Below are positions 11,401 to 25,400 of a DNA stretch of 64,000 nucleotides, one piece after another. Source of the stretch: Climacteris rufus (lineage: Eukaryota; Chordata; Aves; Passeriformes; Climacteridae); contig VZRZ01000578.1 in NCBI GenBank assembly GCA_013398175.1, forward strand, positions 17,501 through 81,500, written 5' to 3'. The translations under genes were made by a program, and so were the position numbers. How positions within the stretch are numbered: position 1 is the stretch's first letter; each line of letters starts with the position of its first letter. The notes beneath the pieces are model-generated. The model was not told where the DNA came from. It did no database searches and saw only the letters and a list, made by a program, of their open reading frames with translations.

Positions 11401-14400
11401 TCAATTTTAGCGATGCAAAGCAAGAAAAAAACTTTTTAATAATCGGCATTGACTATAATAGTTTTATGGAATGATTAAACACAAACGTTTTACTTTTATA
11501 TAATGTGTTAATGAATGCATATGAATTTTAATACTTTTGCTGTTCAGATTTTAACAAGCATATTGACAGATCATTTAAAAAGCGTCGGGTTTTTAATGTG
11601 TTGAATGGAGGATTGTGTAAAATAGCTAAATGTGTACATACATCCTTTTAAAAAACATATTTCTATCCTTAGTTATAAATATTACCATTTTTTCTTAGAC
11701 CACCAGAGGCTGCTCTGTACATATGGGCTAATGCTTTTCCCCCAGAAACTTAATACCCTAGACAACCTTCATTTATTACTGGAGTAAACTGAGAATTTGT
11801 TGGTCTCTAACCTTTTTCTATGGAAACAGATCATACGGGCTTAAATGTGACATGATCATTCCTTCCATTCTCTGAGCCGTCTCCCACTCCCTACAGATTT
11901 TCACACTGACAGTATCTTTTCTATGTTAGAAGACACTTAAGAATGTAAATTAATATTTTTGCCCTTCTAAACAACATTCACCATTTAAGAAAATATACTG
12001 AGTGGATTTTGCAGTGTTAGTAAGGGGAAAGTATAAATTGCATAATTTTGTAGTAGTAATAATTTGCAATAATGTTGCCACAACAGTTGAAGGATATCAA
12101 AGAGGCGACCAAGGAAGAAGGAGGAAGCAGCACTTTTATCAGACCAACTGATGGGGTCATGTTTTGTGGACAAAGGGGATAAGCCTTTCCAAAGCCTCAA
12201 TGCTAGGAATTTTGTCCTTTTTTTCCCCACCAAGTTTATCTGCTTGAAGAATTCTTATTGCAAATACTATTTTTACTATGCACAATCTATAACAGCACCA
12301 TTTCTATTAACAGCATATTAATGAAATTAAATTAATTTTGGATGTAATATACTTTTCATAAATAATTTTTCCCATCTTCTGTGAGAGATTAAATAGGAAA
12401 AGATCGTGTGCAACTAATTAATTTATTTTACAGAAAATGGATACAGCTGAAAAATTTGTGCCATTTTTTAGGAAAAGTGGTAGAAAGCGGTTGTATTAAT
12501 ACACAGTTAAATAAGCAATGACTGCTGGTATACAGGAAATCTTGGCAAGCATGCAGGCACAGTTGTGCCATTTCTGCTCATTGTTCGGTATGGCTGACAC
12601 GAAGCATAGCCTGACTGAAGGTCATGGCAGAGTGTCCACTCATGTGGGATGACCTTTCAGTGCCATGGATTTCTTTCAAACTGAAGATTGGGCCATTTTC
12701 CCAGCATAGCTGCAGTCCCACCAGCTGCTGGTTTCACCCTGTGGCCATCCCTGGGCTGATGCCCTACCCTCTGGCTTGGCAAGGTGCATGCCTGCTCTTG
12801 TCCAAAGCCTGTGTGACTACATTAGCCTGCTGCTGAGACAAAGCTAATAAGCCCTTTATTCCACTAGAGGAGACAAAATGGCAAACTCTAGGCATACGGC
12901 TCCTGAGAGGTAAGGGACATGCACAGTACAGAGAAAGTCCTGTTTTATAAGTGCCAGCATTACTTTACCTATACCTCTGAAATAATTCATGGTTTTACTC
13001 TGCCCACTTTTAAGACGTGTTACATCCTTATGTTCTTGATAAATCTCCTTCACTTGTAAGCAACAGCAAAGTCATGCTGATAGTAAAAGGCTCGTGAGAA
13101 CTGCCTAGAAACTACCATGGTGTCATTGTTTTTTCCTGATACTGCTGGGCATTCAGAGTTGAGAAAACACTGCAGGCCAGGTGCTGAAACATAAACATGT
13201 AGTGACATTCTGAGTGCTCCAGGGATATCTGGAGAGATCTGGTCTTGCAAAACCTGCACCACCAGAGACCTGCACCACCCTGGTGCAGCAGCTGGAAGCC
13301 AAACATCTACCATGACACTTAGCACCTGCAATTAGGCTACCACACATTCCTAAAAGGTCAGGTAAGCCTTAAGTTACTGTAGTAGTTTCTGTAAATCAGG
13401 AAAAATATGTATATGTCATATTTCAATTTAAACATACTACAGTGTACAAGCATCTTACATTAAATAGCTAAACTACTAAAGTAGTATTCAGTAATTTATG
13501 CATAGGCTATTTAGCGTGAGCACTCAACTTAGGTATTTTTTTAAATCCTGAGATTGTAAAGATTTCTTATAGTATGTTTTGCATCTACTAATCCTGAAAA
13601 GTTTTATTTGTCTTCTTTTCCTTGAGCAATTGAGAAATCAGAGACACAGATAATCACTGAAGGGAAATTCTGTATCTCTTCAAGGGCACCATTGGCTCTT
13701 CCCTCTGCTGTACCAGCTCTTTTTTCTGTGTTTCACAAGTATGGTTTAGTCAAAGCAAAGGAATAAGTCAGAACCATCTAGCTTTGGTGTCTTTCAAACA
13801 TTCATTACATGATGCCAATAGAATATCCATTGTTAGTTCCAGCTCCTAAAACATGAGGCAAGCCATGTAAGTTTCCAGAAGAAAGAACCAGCTTGCATCT
13901 CTCCTCCTACCACAAGCTGTGTGGTGCTCCCATGATGCTAATAAAGACTCAGAAGTCAAATGAATCCTCCTTCCTTTCAGATGGGATTCAGGCTCATAAA
14001 CCTGGTCAGTTTGTGAGGTAACGGTGAAGAAAACTGGCTCAGCAGAAAGAGGACCTACTTGTTGAAGGCAAAAAGTGAATAAAATTACTCAAACATCTTG
14101 TGCTCTAATATTGCCTGGTTTTGATTGTAGAGTGACTGCAGTAAAAGACTGCAAAGACCTTGTAGGTCTTCTGATCTAGTGCAGATTACTCTCTGCAGGT
14201 TTCCTTTATCATTTATCTAACGGAACCAAAGGATTTTAGCTGATAGCCAAAAACAAGGATAATATTCTCTAACCTGCTGTGTGCAGTTACATGTTTTGAT
14301 GCTAGACTTCAGTGTGTTTGGGAAAATTGGCAGAAAAAAATTAGCAGAGGTTCAAGTAGCAACATACACCATTTTACAAAACTTGAAAGTTCTTTACATA

Positions 14401-16000
14401 TTTTTTTCTTGAGGACCAGTCAGCCATAAGACCCTTGATATGATAAGAGACGATGAGAATTAATTTCTGAGATAAATATTGGCAGTTATTTAAGATGAAT
14501 GGCACAATTGCAAAATAACCCTATTCTGTGAGGACATACCACCCCATTCAACCCCTCTGGAAATATTTATGTGTTTTGGATAGGAGGATACGAGGACTGT
14601 ACTGCAATGCATGGAGGTCAAGAACATGTCTGTGGAGTCCTAGGAACTAGATGTCAGCAGACAGGGAACTGGAATACAGGGATGCACACTAAGTTCAAGG
14701 ATGTTTTCACCTCATGTGCTACAGAAAACAAAGTGTAAATTCAGGAAAAAATATGAAGGAAAAAGATACCGCTTTTGGGATTAAAATAAATCTCATTATT
14801 CCTGTGTGGGCTGCTTGGCTCCCTGCAGCAGTGACAGCTGCCAAAGGGGCTAGAAACACTGGAGGAAACAGTGGCACAGAGCAATGTGGAATAAGCTGCC
14901 CAGGAAGAACTGTCAGTTCTACCCTGTAATTCATAGGTGGCTGAAATTTGAAAAATTAGATATTATAGCTCTTAATTAATTTCATTTTAAAATCCCTACA
15001 AGTTAGGATTTTACTAACCAAAATTGTTATTTTTTTTGAATTTGCGTACTGTGTGATGTCATTTTGAATTATTCACATCTTGAGAGCAAGGTTGATCTTT
15101 TTAATCAGCTTGTTGTCATCACTGCAGACAAAGAAATATGCTTTATTGTGAGTTCTTATGAGAACTGTCCTCTTGTTCTTGCTATGCCTGAGTGAACTCC
15201 ATATCTGATCAGTACTCCCAGAGACCTAGGTTTTACCAACTTCAGAGCTGTTAACTTTATTTCTGTATTGTCCAGTCAGAAGTCATTCCTAAGGCAGTCT
15301 GTTTTACAATTATCTCAAACCATTAATTAATCTAAATTTTATGAAATCTTCCCATTCCTCTCTCAGCTGAATCTTCTTTTTATCTCTGTCTCCCTAGCTA
15401 AAAGTGGATGCTAAACTGATCAAAAATGCTTTTGTCTTTTGTGGTCAGTGGTGTTAGTAGCAGGTTTTCTCTGCTGAATGGGCTGCATGCTGTTCAGACA
15501 CATTGTTCTACACTTTGTTATTTAACAGTTGATTCTCATTCTCTTTCTCTGTATTTTTGATCAGGGCTTGGCAAGAGTGAATTTGTCAATATCCAGTGAA
15601 GTATATTTTCTGTATTTTCAAGTTTAAGTTTGTTTTCCCAATAGATGGGCACTGCTTGAAGAGAAACTTCTAAATAAAGAGAGACTTAGTGATGTGCACA
15701 TAGAATTACCAAGAGTTGTGTGTGCTGAGGAGACTGAAGTTTTCCTGGGCTCTTAAGTTGCAGTTTGGGATCTTCTTGTCTGGTACTTGTAGCAAAAGCA
15801 TGGAGTGAGATACGTATCATGCAAGTACATGTGCAAGTGTGTGCACACAGGCACTACCTACACTAAAGCACACCAAAACTACTCACATTCTTGCATGTTC
15901 GGCATCCTGTAAACTGCGTAAGGTAGGTTCTGATGTAAATGTGTACAGACATAGGATACATGAGACCGGAAAGTTTGCTTTTTCCCAAAAGCAAAGATAT
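8454..16000 (+). other. ARB2A: ARB2A intron, unique-looking DNA
   Basis: This is the 5' part of the 22.5-kb intron between the two exons, starting with a strong donor GTAAGTTTCC. I saw no exon, LTR, CR1 or RNA gene in it. GC content rises mildly at about 12600-12800 and 13130-13330, giving short open frames on both strands with no recognisable protein. The rest is AT-rich single-copy sequence. Confidence 0.75.
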
Positions 16001-16090
16001 AGTGTATATACATATATATATATACACACACACATATACATATACGTACATACACACATACACACACACAGATAGATAGATAGATATAGT
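16001..16090. repeat. Compound microsatellite (TA)n/(CA)n/(GATA)n
   Basis: Runs of TATA and CACA dinucleotides (16001-16070) lead into four GATA/TAGA units (16071-16085). The minus-strand open frames rich in VCVYVC/IYIY here are translations of the repeat and not genes. A mixed tract like this is likely to vary in length between individuals. Confidence 0.95.
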
Positions 16091-18765
16091 GTATCCAGCT
16101 ATATAGTGCAACCAAGAATTTCAAATTTATTTAGTTCAGGCAATACAGCTGGTACTTCATAAGCCTCTGCAGGGTATTTGTTCTTTTGGACTTGTGTTTC
16201 CTTCCAGGATACTTCTTCCTTCCTATCTCCTGTCTTTTCCACCTGCTGTGTAACTGAATAATCTGATTTCATGGATCTTGCCAGTTCAGCCTACATCCTA
16301 TAAAAGTGGGCAGTTATCACTTAACTGTGTCATAACCACTCTGTTCTTAACCTGGGAAGAGAGAAGCTTTAATTGCATGTAGATATTAAGATGACAGATA
16401 TTTATTTCTTTCGGGATCTGGTTTGCTGACAAATTCTTTTGAAGTTAGCTAATAAAGTAATGAAGAAATGCAGCAAAACTTAGGCTGCCTAAGCCATTTT
16501 GAAAGATTTCTAGGTTCTGCAATTAATTTTGTGGTCTTATGCTTTGATAAGTCACTGCCCTCACACATCCCACTTTGTAGACACCTCTCTACTTCTCTAG
16601 GTATTCTGCTTTTCCTGTTTGAAAGTTGAACAAACATGTTTGATGACAAGATTGTTATTTATCATGTATGCCTTCCACTAGTTGCTAAAAAAAGGTAGGC
16701 TTATGTTTAATGACTGTTGTTTACCTTTAAATGCCTTACCAGTGGAGACTGTGTATGAAACTCCTCAGTGAGGTATGTCAAGCTTTCAGATACTGAATGC
16801 TGCTCTGACTGCATTGCCTTAAGTGAGCAAATAAGTTATTTCTGTGATAATCTTGAATAACAGCATTTGATTTGATCATGGAGACCACTTGACTTAAATA
16901 CCTTGGTGTTAGTTCATGATGTTCTTTCACCATTTCCTTCCCCTTTCTGTTTTGAACTACTCTAGCTGACTTACAGAGTTTGGCTGATGCTTAAATTGAT
17001 TTTTATTTAATGGGCACCAAACAGTGTCATCACTGGAGCAGCAGTTGAGACACTGTTGTTATTGTGTTACAGTGGTGGTAAATAACCATGACTCCATGAA
17101 GTAAAGCTGTTTGTACCGAAGGATAAAGTGACCAGGCAAAGTTCATGTCTGCTAGACTCAACGAAGACAGACTGCAAAGGATGACAGCTGCCTCAGTTGT
17201 ACTGTGTACAGAGCATACAAAACTCAGAAAGAAAGTGTTATGGCATGGAAGTAATGTAAACTATTTCATGTCCCAAGTGTTGCAGTCATCTTCAGGACTT
17301 CTCTGCAGTGTGTGCAAACTCATTCTCCCTCAAATGCCTTTTAACCAAGGTTTTGGGAGCTTTCACAATGTATGTATCTACACTTCTGCAACACTAGAAC
17401 TAGAGAGCTCCCTCTTTCTTCATTTGTTGAAAGTATGAGTTGTGACCAGTCCTGACTGACAGTGCTTTGAGCAAAGTTTTGGACTAGGTGACCCTCAGAG
17501 CCGCTGTCCAGCTGATGTAGTTCAGTGATTTGGAATTGCTAAGTTTCACCTCAGCCCTCAAAGAAGTATTTGAGCTATTTATGGGTAGACTTTGTGGACA
17601 TTGTGAAGAGAGGCAGATTTCACAGTCTGAGAGCATTTAGCAGTACTGAGTTTGTGGTTGGCCATCCACAAGAGGAGGGGCAGGTAATAAAGACCAGGAA
17701 GCCCATCTAACTATCAGCATGATTAAAACCATGTGGTCTTGCACAAGTGCTGCTACAGAAACGCACCTTGAAAGATAGAAACCCCTACACACAGGCAGTG
17801 GTATTTCTTGGCATTTTTAACACCAGGGTGTTGAGCAAATATTCATGATTTCTTCAGAGATCAAGAATTTCCCTAAGAGAATCATTGCTAAGTGTGTGTT
17901 TAGAAGTGGATGGACATGACAGAATTAAAAATGCTTTATTAAAGCGTTAAATATAAATGTACTTTATTAAAGCGTTAGCGGACAGTGCTTTAATTAAGCC
18001 TGTGCACAATCACTTCTTAGAAGACTTTGTCTACACTGCTAATTTCAAGGTGAGACCTGAACCTCAGCAGCAGGCCAGTGCATTACCTACAGGTTGCCTT
18101 GAAGCCCCTGCAGAGAAACGCTGTTTCTCTTCATGTCTTATATCTGTGCCCATGTGCATGAAGGGTTACAAATTGTTTAAGGTACTTCTGTCCAGTTTTG
18201 TGTGAATGCTGCCACCTCCAAACAAATCCATGCTGCTTGTTGGAGTCAATGTTGGGTATTTGGGCATTGTACTAAGATACATTGAATGTGATCACAGTAT
18301 GGAGGATTTCCAGGATGTCTGATACCTGGCAGCTATGAGTTCTTATCACTAATTTTCAGCTTTATTACTAAACAAGATATTAGGTTTAAAATACGTTAGT
18401 ATAGAAACATTTGCTCTAATAGAGCTAACTACAAAAACAGAAAAATGTGTTAAACATAGATTGTTAAATAGTATTTTGCTGTTCGTTCTAAGAGCTCTCA
18501 GAGCTCTTCCAGAGTGTCAGCTGAATAATTGGTTAATTGGCTCCTACAGGGCAACCAGGACTAGAGACAAGTTACCCAGACTTTTCTTGGGGTCACAGCT
18601 TTTCTGATGACACCATTAAGGACAGATCCTGCAGTTGACCAGGTCCATTTTTCTGCACAATCTCTTTCTTCTGATGAAGTCTGTCCTGCTTCTCTTTTCC
18701 TGTTTATCTGCACTTCATTCCCTGTCACTAAGCATGCACTTGGATAATTTGTGGCAATATGGGAA
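16091..18765 (+). other. ARB2A: ARB2A intron between microsatellite and LTR
   Basis: This is AT-rich intronic DNA. It holds a worn CR1 tail at 17463-17531 and a small tandem duplication: CTTTATTAAAGCGTTA occurs at 17934-17949 and again at 17962-17977, 28 bp apart. I saw no exon or RNA gene. Confidence 0.7.
17463..17531 (+). mobile_element. Degenerate CR1 3' tail
   Basis: The stretch containing GGACTAGGTGACCCTCAGAG, followed by a CCGCTGTCCAGCTGATGTAG-like part and TTCAGTGATT, follows the layout of the CR1 3' end (GGACTAGATGA, CTCCAGAGGTCC, TTCCAACC, then ATTCTGTGATT). It is heavily diverged and the upstream boundary is not clear. The orientation is the same as ARB2A. Confidence 0.5.
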
Positions 18766-19409
18766 TGTGGTGGGTTGACCTTGGCTGGGTGCCAAAGAAA
18801 GCTGCCCGGTTACTCCCCTTCCTTGACCAGACAGGGAAGAGAAGATACAACAAAAGACTTATGGGCCAAAATAAGAACAAAGAGATCACCCAGCAATTAC
18901 TCTCCCAGGCCAAACTAAACTCAGGGAAATCAGTTTATTGCCAGTTGGCAATGGAACAAGATAATGAGAAATAGTAACGGTCTTAAAACACCTTCCTCCC
19001 ACCCCTCACTTCCTCTTCGGCTCAACTTCACTCTCAGTTTCTCCATCTTTGAGCAGCACAGGTGGATGGGGAATGGGGGCTGTGGTCAATTTGTCATGTT
19101 TTTTTCTGCCATTCCTTACTTCCCTTGCTTCAATGTGGTCTATCTGCTCCAAGTGGATATCTGTTTCAACATGGGACTCCATGGTCCACGGTCCATGTGG
19201 TTGCATAGCTTTTTTACTATATTTTCAGTATGTTACCACAGAGGTGCTACCACAATTGCTGTTGAAGTCGGTTCTGGTCAGTGATGGGTCCGTCTTGGAA
19301 GCAGCTGGAGCTGGCTCCACCCAACATGGTGGAAGCCTCTGGCCTTTTCTCACAGAATTCACCTCTGTAGCTTCCCTCCTACCAAATCTCATTGTGCAAA
19401 CCTGATACA
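18766..19409 (-). mobile_element. Solitary LTR, avian endogenous retrovirus type
   Basis: On the minus strand the element starts TGTATCAGGTTTGC and ends GGTCAACCCACCACA. The ends, the GGTCAACCCACCACA terminus and the CAATAAA signal (AATAAA on the minus strand at 18934-18939) match my memory of a common avian LTR. At about 644 bp it looks shorter than full-length members, consistent with internal deletion. The flanking pentamers, GGGAA on the left and GAGGA on the right, match at only 3 of 5 bases, so the target duplication is worn or the ends are slightly off. I see no internal retroviral genes beside it, so it is a solo LTR left by recombination between two LTRs. It lies antisense to ARB2A. 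Confidence 0.75.
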
Positions 19410-22400
19410 GAGGATTATGTTATTTCCTCATGCTCTTTTCCTTATGGTCTTGATTAACATCTCTATTATGTACTGTAATGAGCACATTGCTGGCTTGACC
19501 CCTTTGATGCACTCTGTGTCTTGCTTTTACCACTCACTCCAAGTTATCTCTTACTTCCCAACAAACCTCACAGAAGGAAGACCTGAGATATTAAGCACTA
19601 ATGGTGCTCAATCAATAATGCTTCTATCTCTTTCTGATAAATATTCCTGGCTTTGCAACATCGTTGTTGAGGAAACTGGATATTTTTTTAGGAGAGGCTC
19701 TGGTGGTGAGATGACATGTCAAACCCCAGCAAACAGCTGAAATGGTATTTATTAGAAAAATCCAGGGGAGTTTTGTTAGGATTGTTGTCTGTTTTCACTC
19801 TGATGTAATGGTTTTCAGCAAATGGAAGCTTACAATGATAAATGTTAAAGGACTAATCTGCAAGATGGACAACACGTGTGCATTGTGATACAGAGAAGTT
19901 CAATTAAAGGAAACACAAAAACAGAAAAATTTTTCATTAAATCACAATAAGATCCATGCCTCCGAAACTAAATAATGATTTGAATGGGGGGAGGTTGCAG
20001 ATGTTCAATCACTGAATCTTTGTTTTAAAATACATCAAACAAATGGTGTTTTCTAATAATGGATTAACATGGCATCATGGATCATTTATAACAGTAACAA
20101 AAGTGACATCTATGTGATTTTTGAGGGTTTATTTTTCTTATCCCATCCGGCAGCATAGAGATAGATTACATATTTTATGTAAGATAGATATTCTCAGGAT
20201 CTTCAGTTATCTCTGGAATTTCTGTTCTGTTGTTGCTCAGTCTATATTCTCAATAAGACCCCCAATATTTGGCCTATGCTGCCTGAGTTAGATGATTGCT
20301 CCCAATTTTCCAGTTAGGTCAACCAAAAAAAATTAAGATATGATAAAGGGTCGGCGAAAAAAATTCATATCAAAACAACTGTTCACTATGTCATTATGAC
20401 AATGTGCTGTAACAAATGTGCTTCTCTTTTAATTTATGACAATTAATTGCTAAAAGTAATTTAATCTGACAGTGGCAAGGTGTTGAAAGACTGCTGAAGA
20501 TGTCATAAAAGTGACCTTTCTGCCCATGTGCAACCAAAAGCCATTTTTAACAAGGAGGCTCAAAAACAGTACAACTTCTTTTGTACTTTGTTAATTAGTT
20601 ATTGATTTGAAACAATGCTCAGCCAAATATTGTCAGATTAGCTAGACGCCAACAAGGTCACAGTGTGACAGTCTAGTCCTGATAATCTTATGCTATATAA
20701 GAATTCTTTCTTACTTTGAACCTTTTGTTCTGATATCCTGAGAGTTACATTTCCTGGCTTTAGCATCTGTGCTAATTTAAAATACAGCCAAGCTGTCTGT
20801 TATGTAATTGGATGTTTTGAGTTGTTAAAAAAATTATAATGTGTTAGAAGAAAATTGCTGTTGATCTAATATCTAATGATCTTTGACGACAGTGATGCAC
20901 CACTGCTGCAATGCCAACGGCCTTGCTAATCTGTGTGGAAAAGAGCCTCTTAATGAAATAATCAACGCGAGGGAATCACAGAGTTCAAGCCAGAGGTACG
21001 ACAAGCAAGTTCTGAGGTTGTTTAGCAACTCATTGGGATGAAAGATTGTTTCCTGGCATACATTATTGCAAAACAAAAATAGTGGATATGTGTCTGCCTG
21101 GGAAAATGGAGAAGCAGAATTCAGGCTTAAGTAACGAAACATTCAACTTTTCAACTTACTGAGAGAACCAACAGAAAATTCAAATCTGAATTTCAGATTT
21201 TGTTTGTCTTTAGATAATTACTTCATAAGCTAATAACAGTTACTTCAAATACAATTAACTATAGTTCTCTTCATATTAAGGCACTTTAGTAAAACTGTAT
21301 AACTGTACATTAAGTAAGTAATATATCAGTTTACTTAAAGCACTGAGCACTTTGCGGTCTTTATTAAGAGAAACCAAATAGCTTTGAGCCTCTTAAATCT
21401 TTCTTTCACTGAAATAACTGCTCTTGAGTGTAATAAATAGAGATGGAGAAGTGAAAAACAGTACAGAGCAAAGCCATTCTATTTAGTTTAATTCGCATGA
21501 GAGATATAAACTCTGTAATGGAGACTTTACAGCTGAGGTTTGTTCTGAAACCATAGCTGTTAATGAAAATACTAAGTTGTTATTTTACTTAAATGTGTTG
21601 AAGTTTGTGTAGATTCGTTGTTTCCTGTGGTGGGGAAAACTGCATTTTTCTTGGCAAAAATGGTATTTTTCTTTCAATATTATGGTTAAAAAAATGTCTG
21701 TTTCTCATTACAACATATAAACAGATTGAAAGAACAGGAAAGTAAAATTGGCTTTTAAGTACTATAGGAAATAGAAAAATAACACTTCTGCATGACTTCC
21801 ATTAGGAGTTTTTGAATGTTTAAGATGCATTCATTTCCAAAGAAATGGCTTTTATGTTGAGAAAAATGCACGTAATCATTTAAGTAACTAGAATGATCTA
21901 TCTGTATCTTGTGAAGAGAGTTATTTTTAGAAATGTATTGTATTGATTTTTATTTGCTTGCCCCCATAATTAGTCTGTTAATTGCCAGAAACATGGATGG
22001 AAAGGAAGATATCTCTAAAGATACAACCTGATGATTTGTTTAAGAAATATTCTTTTGTGTTTGATGGTGTTCATTATATTAGGTAGAAATGTGTTGTGGG
22101 CAGAATCTTGATCCTCAAGATCCAGTATTTAGGAAAGAAAAAGGTAAAAGGAGACATAAAAAAGATGCATGTAAAATGTAGGTATCCACCACAGTACTGA
22201 AATGGAGCTACCCCAGTCTTTCAGTATTTTTATCAATGGGAGCCTCTTTGGCCAAACTGCTGTAGTTGTAACTTAAATTAGAACCTGAAAGTCTGCCTGC
22301 AGAGATTGGCAGATGTGCTTAGATCATCATGGCATGGGGATTTTCTTGAGAACTGCACAGATATTTGTCCATAGCCATGGTATGACTATGCAGATAGGGC

Positions 22401-25400
22401 TGGTCTGAGGAATTATTCCATCTTCAGTCTGAGGAGTTTCCCCATGCAGGATTTCCAAGCTGTTTGCCAGAACATGCTGCTTCAAATTCAGCCTTCCTTC
22501 TCCTGGAAACCCTGCAAGTTATATGGAAAAGGTAAAAATTATGCAAAAATCACAAATTGAAAAGCCTGTCAGAGAGCTAAAAGGGAAATCAGTTTTTTTT
22601 TTCCTGAAATAAAACTTCCTTTGATTCTTTACTGCTCTTTCTTCCTGTTTTCTTCTCCTGCACCTTTTGCATGTCAGTGAGTCAGCAATGTTCTTGTTCC
22701 CAGACTAAAAAAGACAGCTGTCATATTTGTGTTTATTTACATTCTTCTCATAATAATAAAATAATAAGCTCATTGGTGAAAGCAATAATTAAGAGCCACT
22801 GAGAAACTGATTTTGTCTGATTTTTTTCTTGTTTTTGTTCTACTTTCCTGCACTTTACTAGAAGACAGTTGGATGGTGATGGCAAGACATGCCAGACTCC
22901 AACAGAAGTAATACTGGGAAAATCTGGAGTGGAACAAGAGTTTGATAGAGTTGTCTTACCCTGACTGGCAAGCAGAGGCATTAACCAGGGCAATGCTGCT
23001 GTAATAATATTTGAGACTTAATTAATTTAGCCTGAAATCTGGGATTTACTTTATAAACAGCAAACCCTTTCAGGTTACAAAGTCACTTGAATTTCAGATA
23101 AAAAGGTGAAGAAAGGAAAGCATTTTAACAGAACAGCAGAAGGTATTTGCCATGCAGAGAGGCTCAGTCACTGCAGAGTGAACAACATGGGTAATGTTTG
23201 CTGCTGTCTGTGTTTATTTTTGCACAGATACACATCCAAACTCACCCTGCTCAACTCTCGGTTCAAATGCAAATCTAAGAAATTCTGTCTACAACATCAG
23301 CCTTCTAAAAACGCTCATATACCTCATATATCATATAACATCTGTATGGTTTTGACGTGGTGGCTCTCTAAAGGCCTCCTGAAGGCCCATATTGACCAAA
23401 AAAGAAATGCAGTATTAGGTCAGTGATACATTAATGCAGCTGAGACCACTGACACCTGTCTGAAGAATAGCTGTGGGCCCTGACAATGTCTCTGTGTGGT
23501 TTCAGGCCATTGTTGAACAGGTTTCAGACCCTGTTGAAATATTCTAAATGAGGGCATGGAGGCAGGTCCTGAGGTCAAGAGAGTGGAAAGAGAGTTTTGT
23601 TTTCCGGGTTGTTTCTCACCAAGCAGTGGTGGTTGGAGCACTTTGGAAACAGGGGATGAGACTGATTTGGGGTTTTTTTTAATCCAGACGTAGTTCTCAG
23701 TTATTGGTTGGGAACTATCGTGAAAGAGGGATTAGCTGGAAAGGTGCTTTTCTGGCTTGGAGTTGCTTTGTTTTTTCTTTTGTGTGCCATAAAGCTGCAG
23801 TATAAAGGGAAAAAGTAACTCCCTTCTGCTGCCTCAGGGCATGTTGGGATCCAAGCTTGCTCTGTTCTCACACATATATATGTATGTGTATATATAGCAT
23901 AGGTCTGAACTTTGTTTCCTGACCACCCTTGCCAGGAAAAGCCCAACTTGCATTTGAAGTGGGAGAACAGGAGCCCTGGGGAGGAGCCAAAACACAAAGC
24001 ATAAAACAATGGCTAGATGTTGTCAGTCTTGGAATAGCTAAAACTTGTGATTTGAAGTGTAATCTCAGCAGTTGTACCCTAGCAAAGCGCAGGTATCACG
24101 ACTTCCTCCCCAACCAGCCCTTCATCCCCTCGGCTCTGGGGGAGGCAATTTAAATTTTTTATCAGTCTACTAAATGCATTTTTTATTTACATCTTTTATT
24201 TGGCTGTTAGATATGCCATTCCATGAGATATGTCTCATGGAATACTTCATTTAGCAGGACTGTTGAGATTGCATGCTTTTTTGATAAATAGTTGGCAGTT
24301 TTGGTAGTGGGACTACTCCTTAATTTAATGTCATGTGCATTTAACTGCAATGTGTAAGACTTCTGGTCGTCTTCTGTGCTTCCTTCTGACTCTATGCACA
24401 CAATATTACTGGGGCTTCATAAGCAATATGGGGAACACTTCCATCACTGGCCCAATTCACAAGTTAAATAGGCAGAAGAAATTGTACAGAAACATCTCAA
24501 ATAGATTTGGGAATAAGACTGAGATGTGTAATACAAAAAAAGCAACCTTAAGTCACTTTGCCATATTGCTTTCTGAAGGCATGTGCCAAATAATAACCTT
24601 GACTATGCTATTTATATCCTGTAACTCCACAAATGACCAGACTCAGCTATTATGATACTTGGTCTCTCCTGTCTCAAAAATGGCTGCTGCCTACTGCCAC
24701 AGTATGTATCTTGCCCCCACCTCAGAAAGTGCTCTTAAAAAGATAGTATAATTTTTTATTTCACCACTTCTTCTTGCAAGTGGAAGAGTCTGGCATTTTT
24801 ACATCCAGAGATTCATGACTTAATCCCTACTGAGGTCATAAGTAAGGAATTTCTGAATACAGATGATGAATAAAATAAAATCACTCACATGCATTTAAGT
24901 GATTTTGGTTTTGAACCATTGCACATTCAATGCTCTGTGTTTCCACAGAGCTACACCAGACATTGGTGACCATGAACCCACTCTGCCACCTATACAGCTG
25001 ATCAAATCCTGCTGAGTTTTGTGGTTTTAAGATGACAAAGTATGCAAATAAAATCCATACAGAGCCCATAAAAGAAGGAAGGAAACAAATATGTCCTCTA
25101 TTCAGACTTTCAAGGCCAGAGCATCAGCCGTCTATGATTTCATCTCTTTTTCTCTTGTTTTCTCACATTGTCTCTTTCTCACTCAGGACTCAGCAATTAA
25201 AATAACTACCTTGACTTTCTCCTCAGTCTCCGTCATCCTTGCTTTCCTGTGCTCCTTTTATGACCTGCTAAACTGAATTTCATACATGTCATGTTTAAGA
25301 TTTGGTATAAATTTGCCTCCACTGTCACTTTTTGTCCACTGTTACCTCCCCTCTCACAACCGCTTTGCTGCTGAGATGGTCTTGGTGTTTGTTGCTGCAG

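Noticed and set aside
15863..16124. Minus-strand frames rich in Val-Cys-Val-Tyr
   Set aside because: Translation of the TA/CA microsatellite at 16001-16090.
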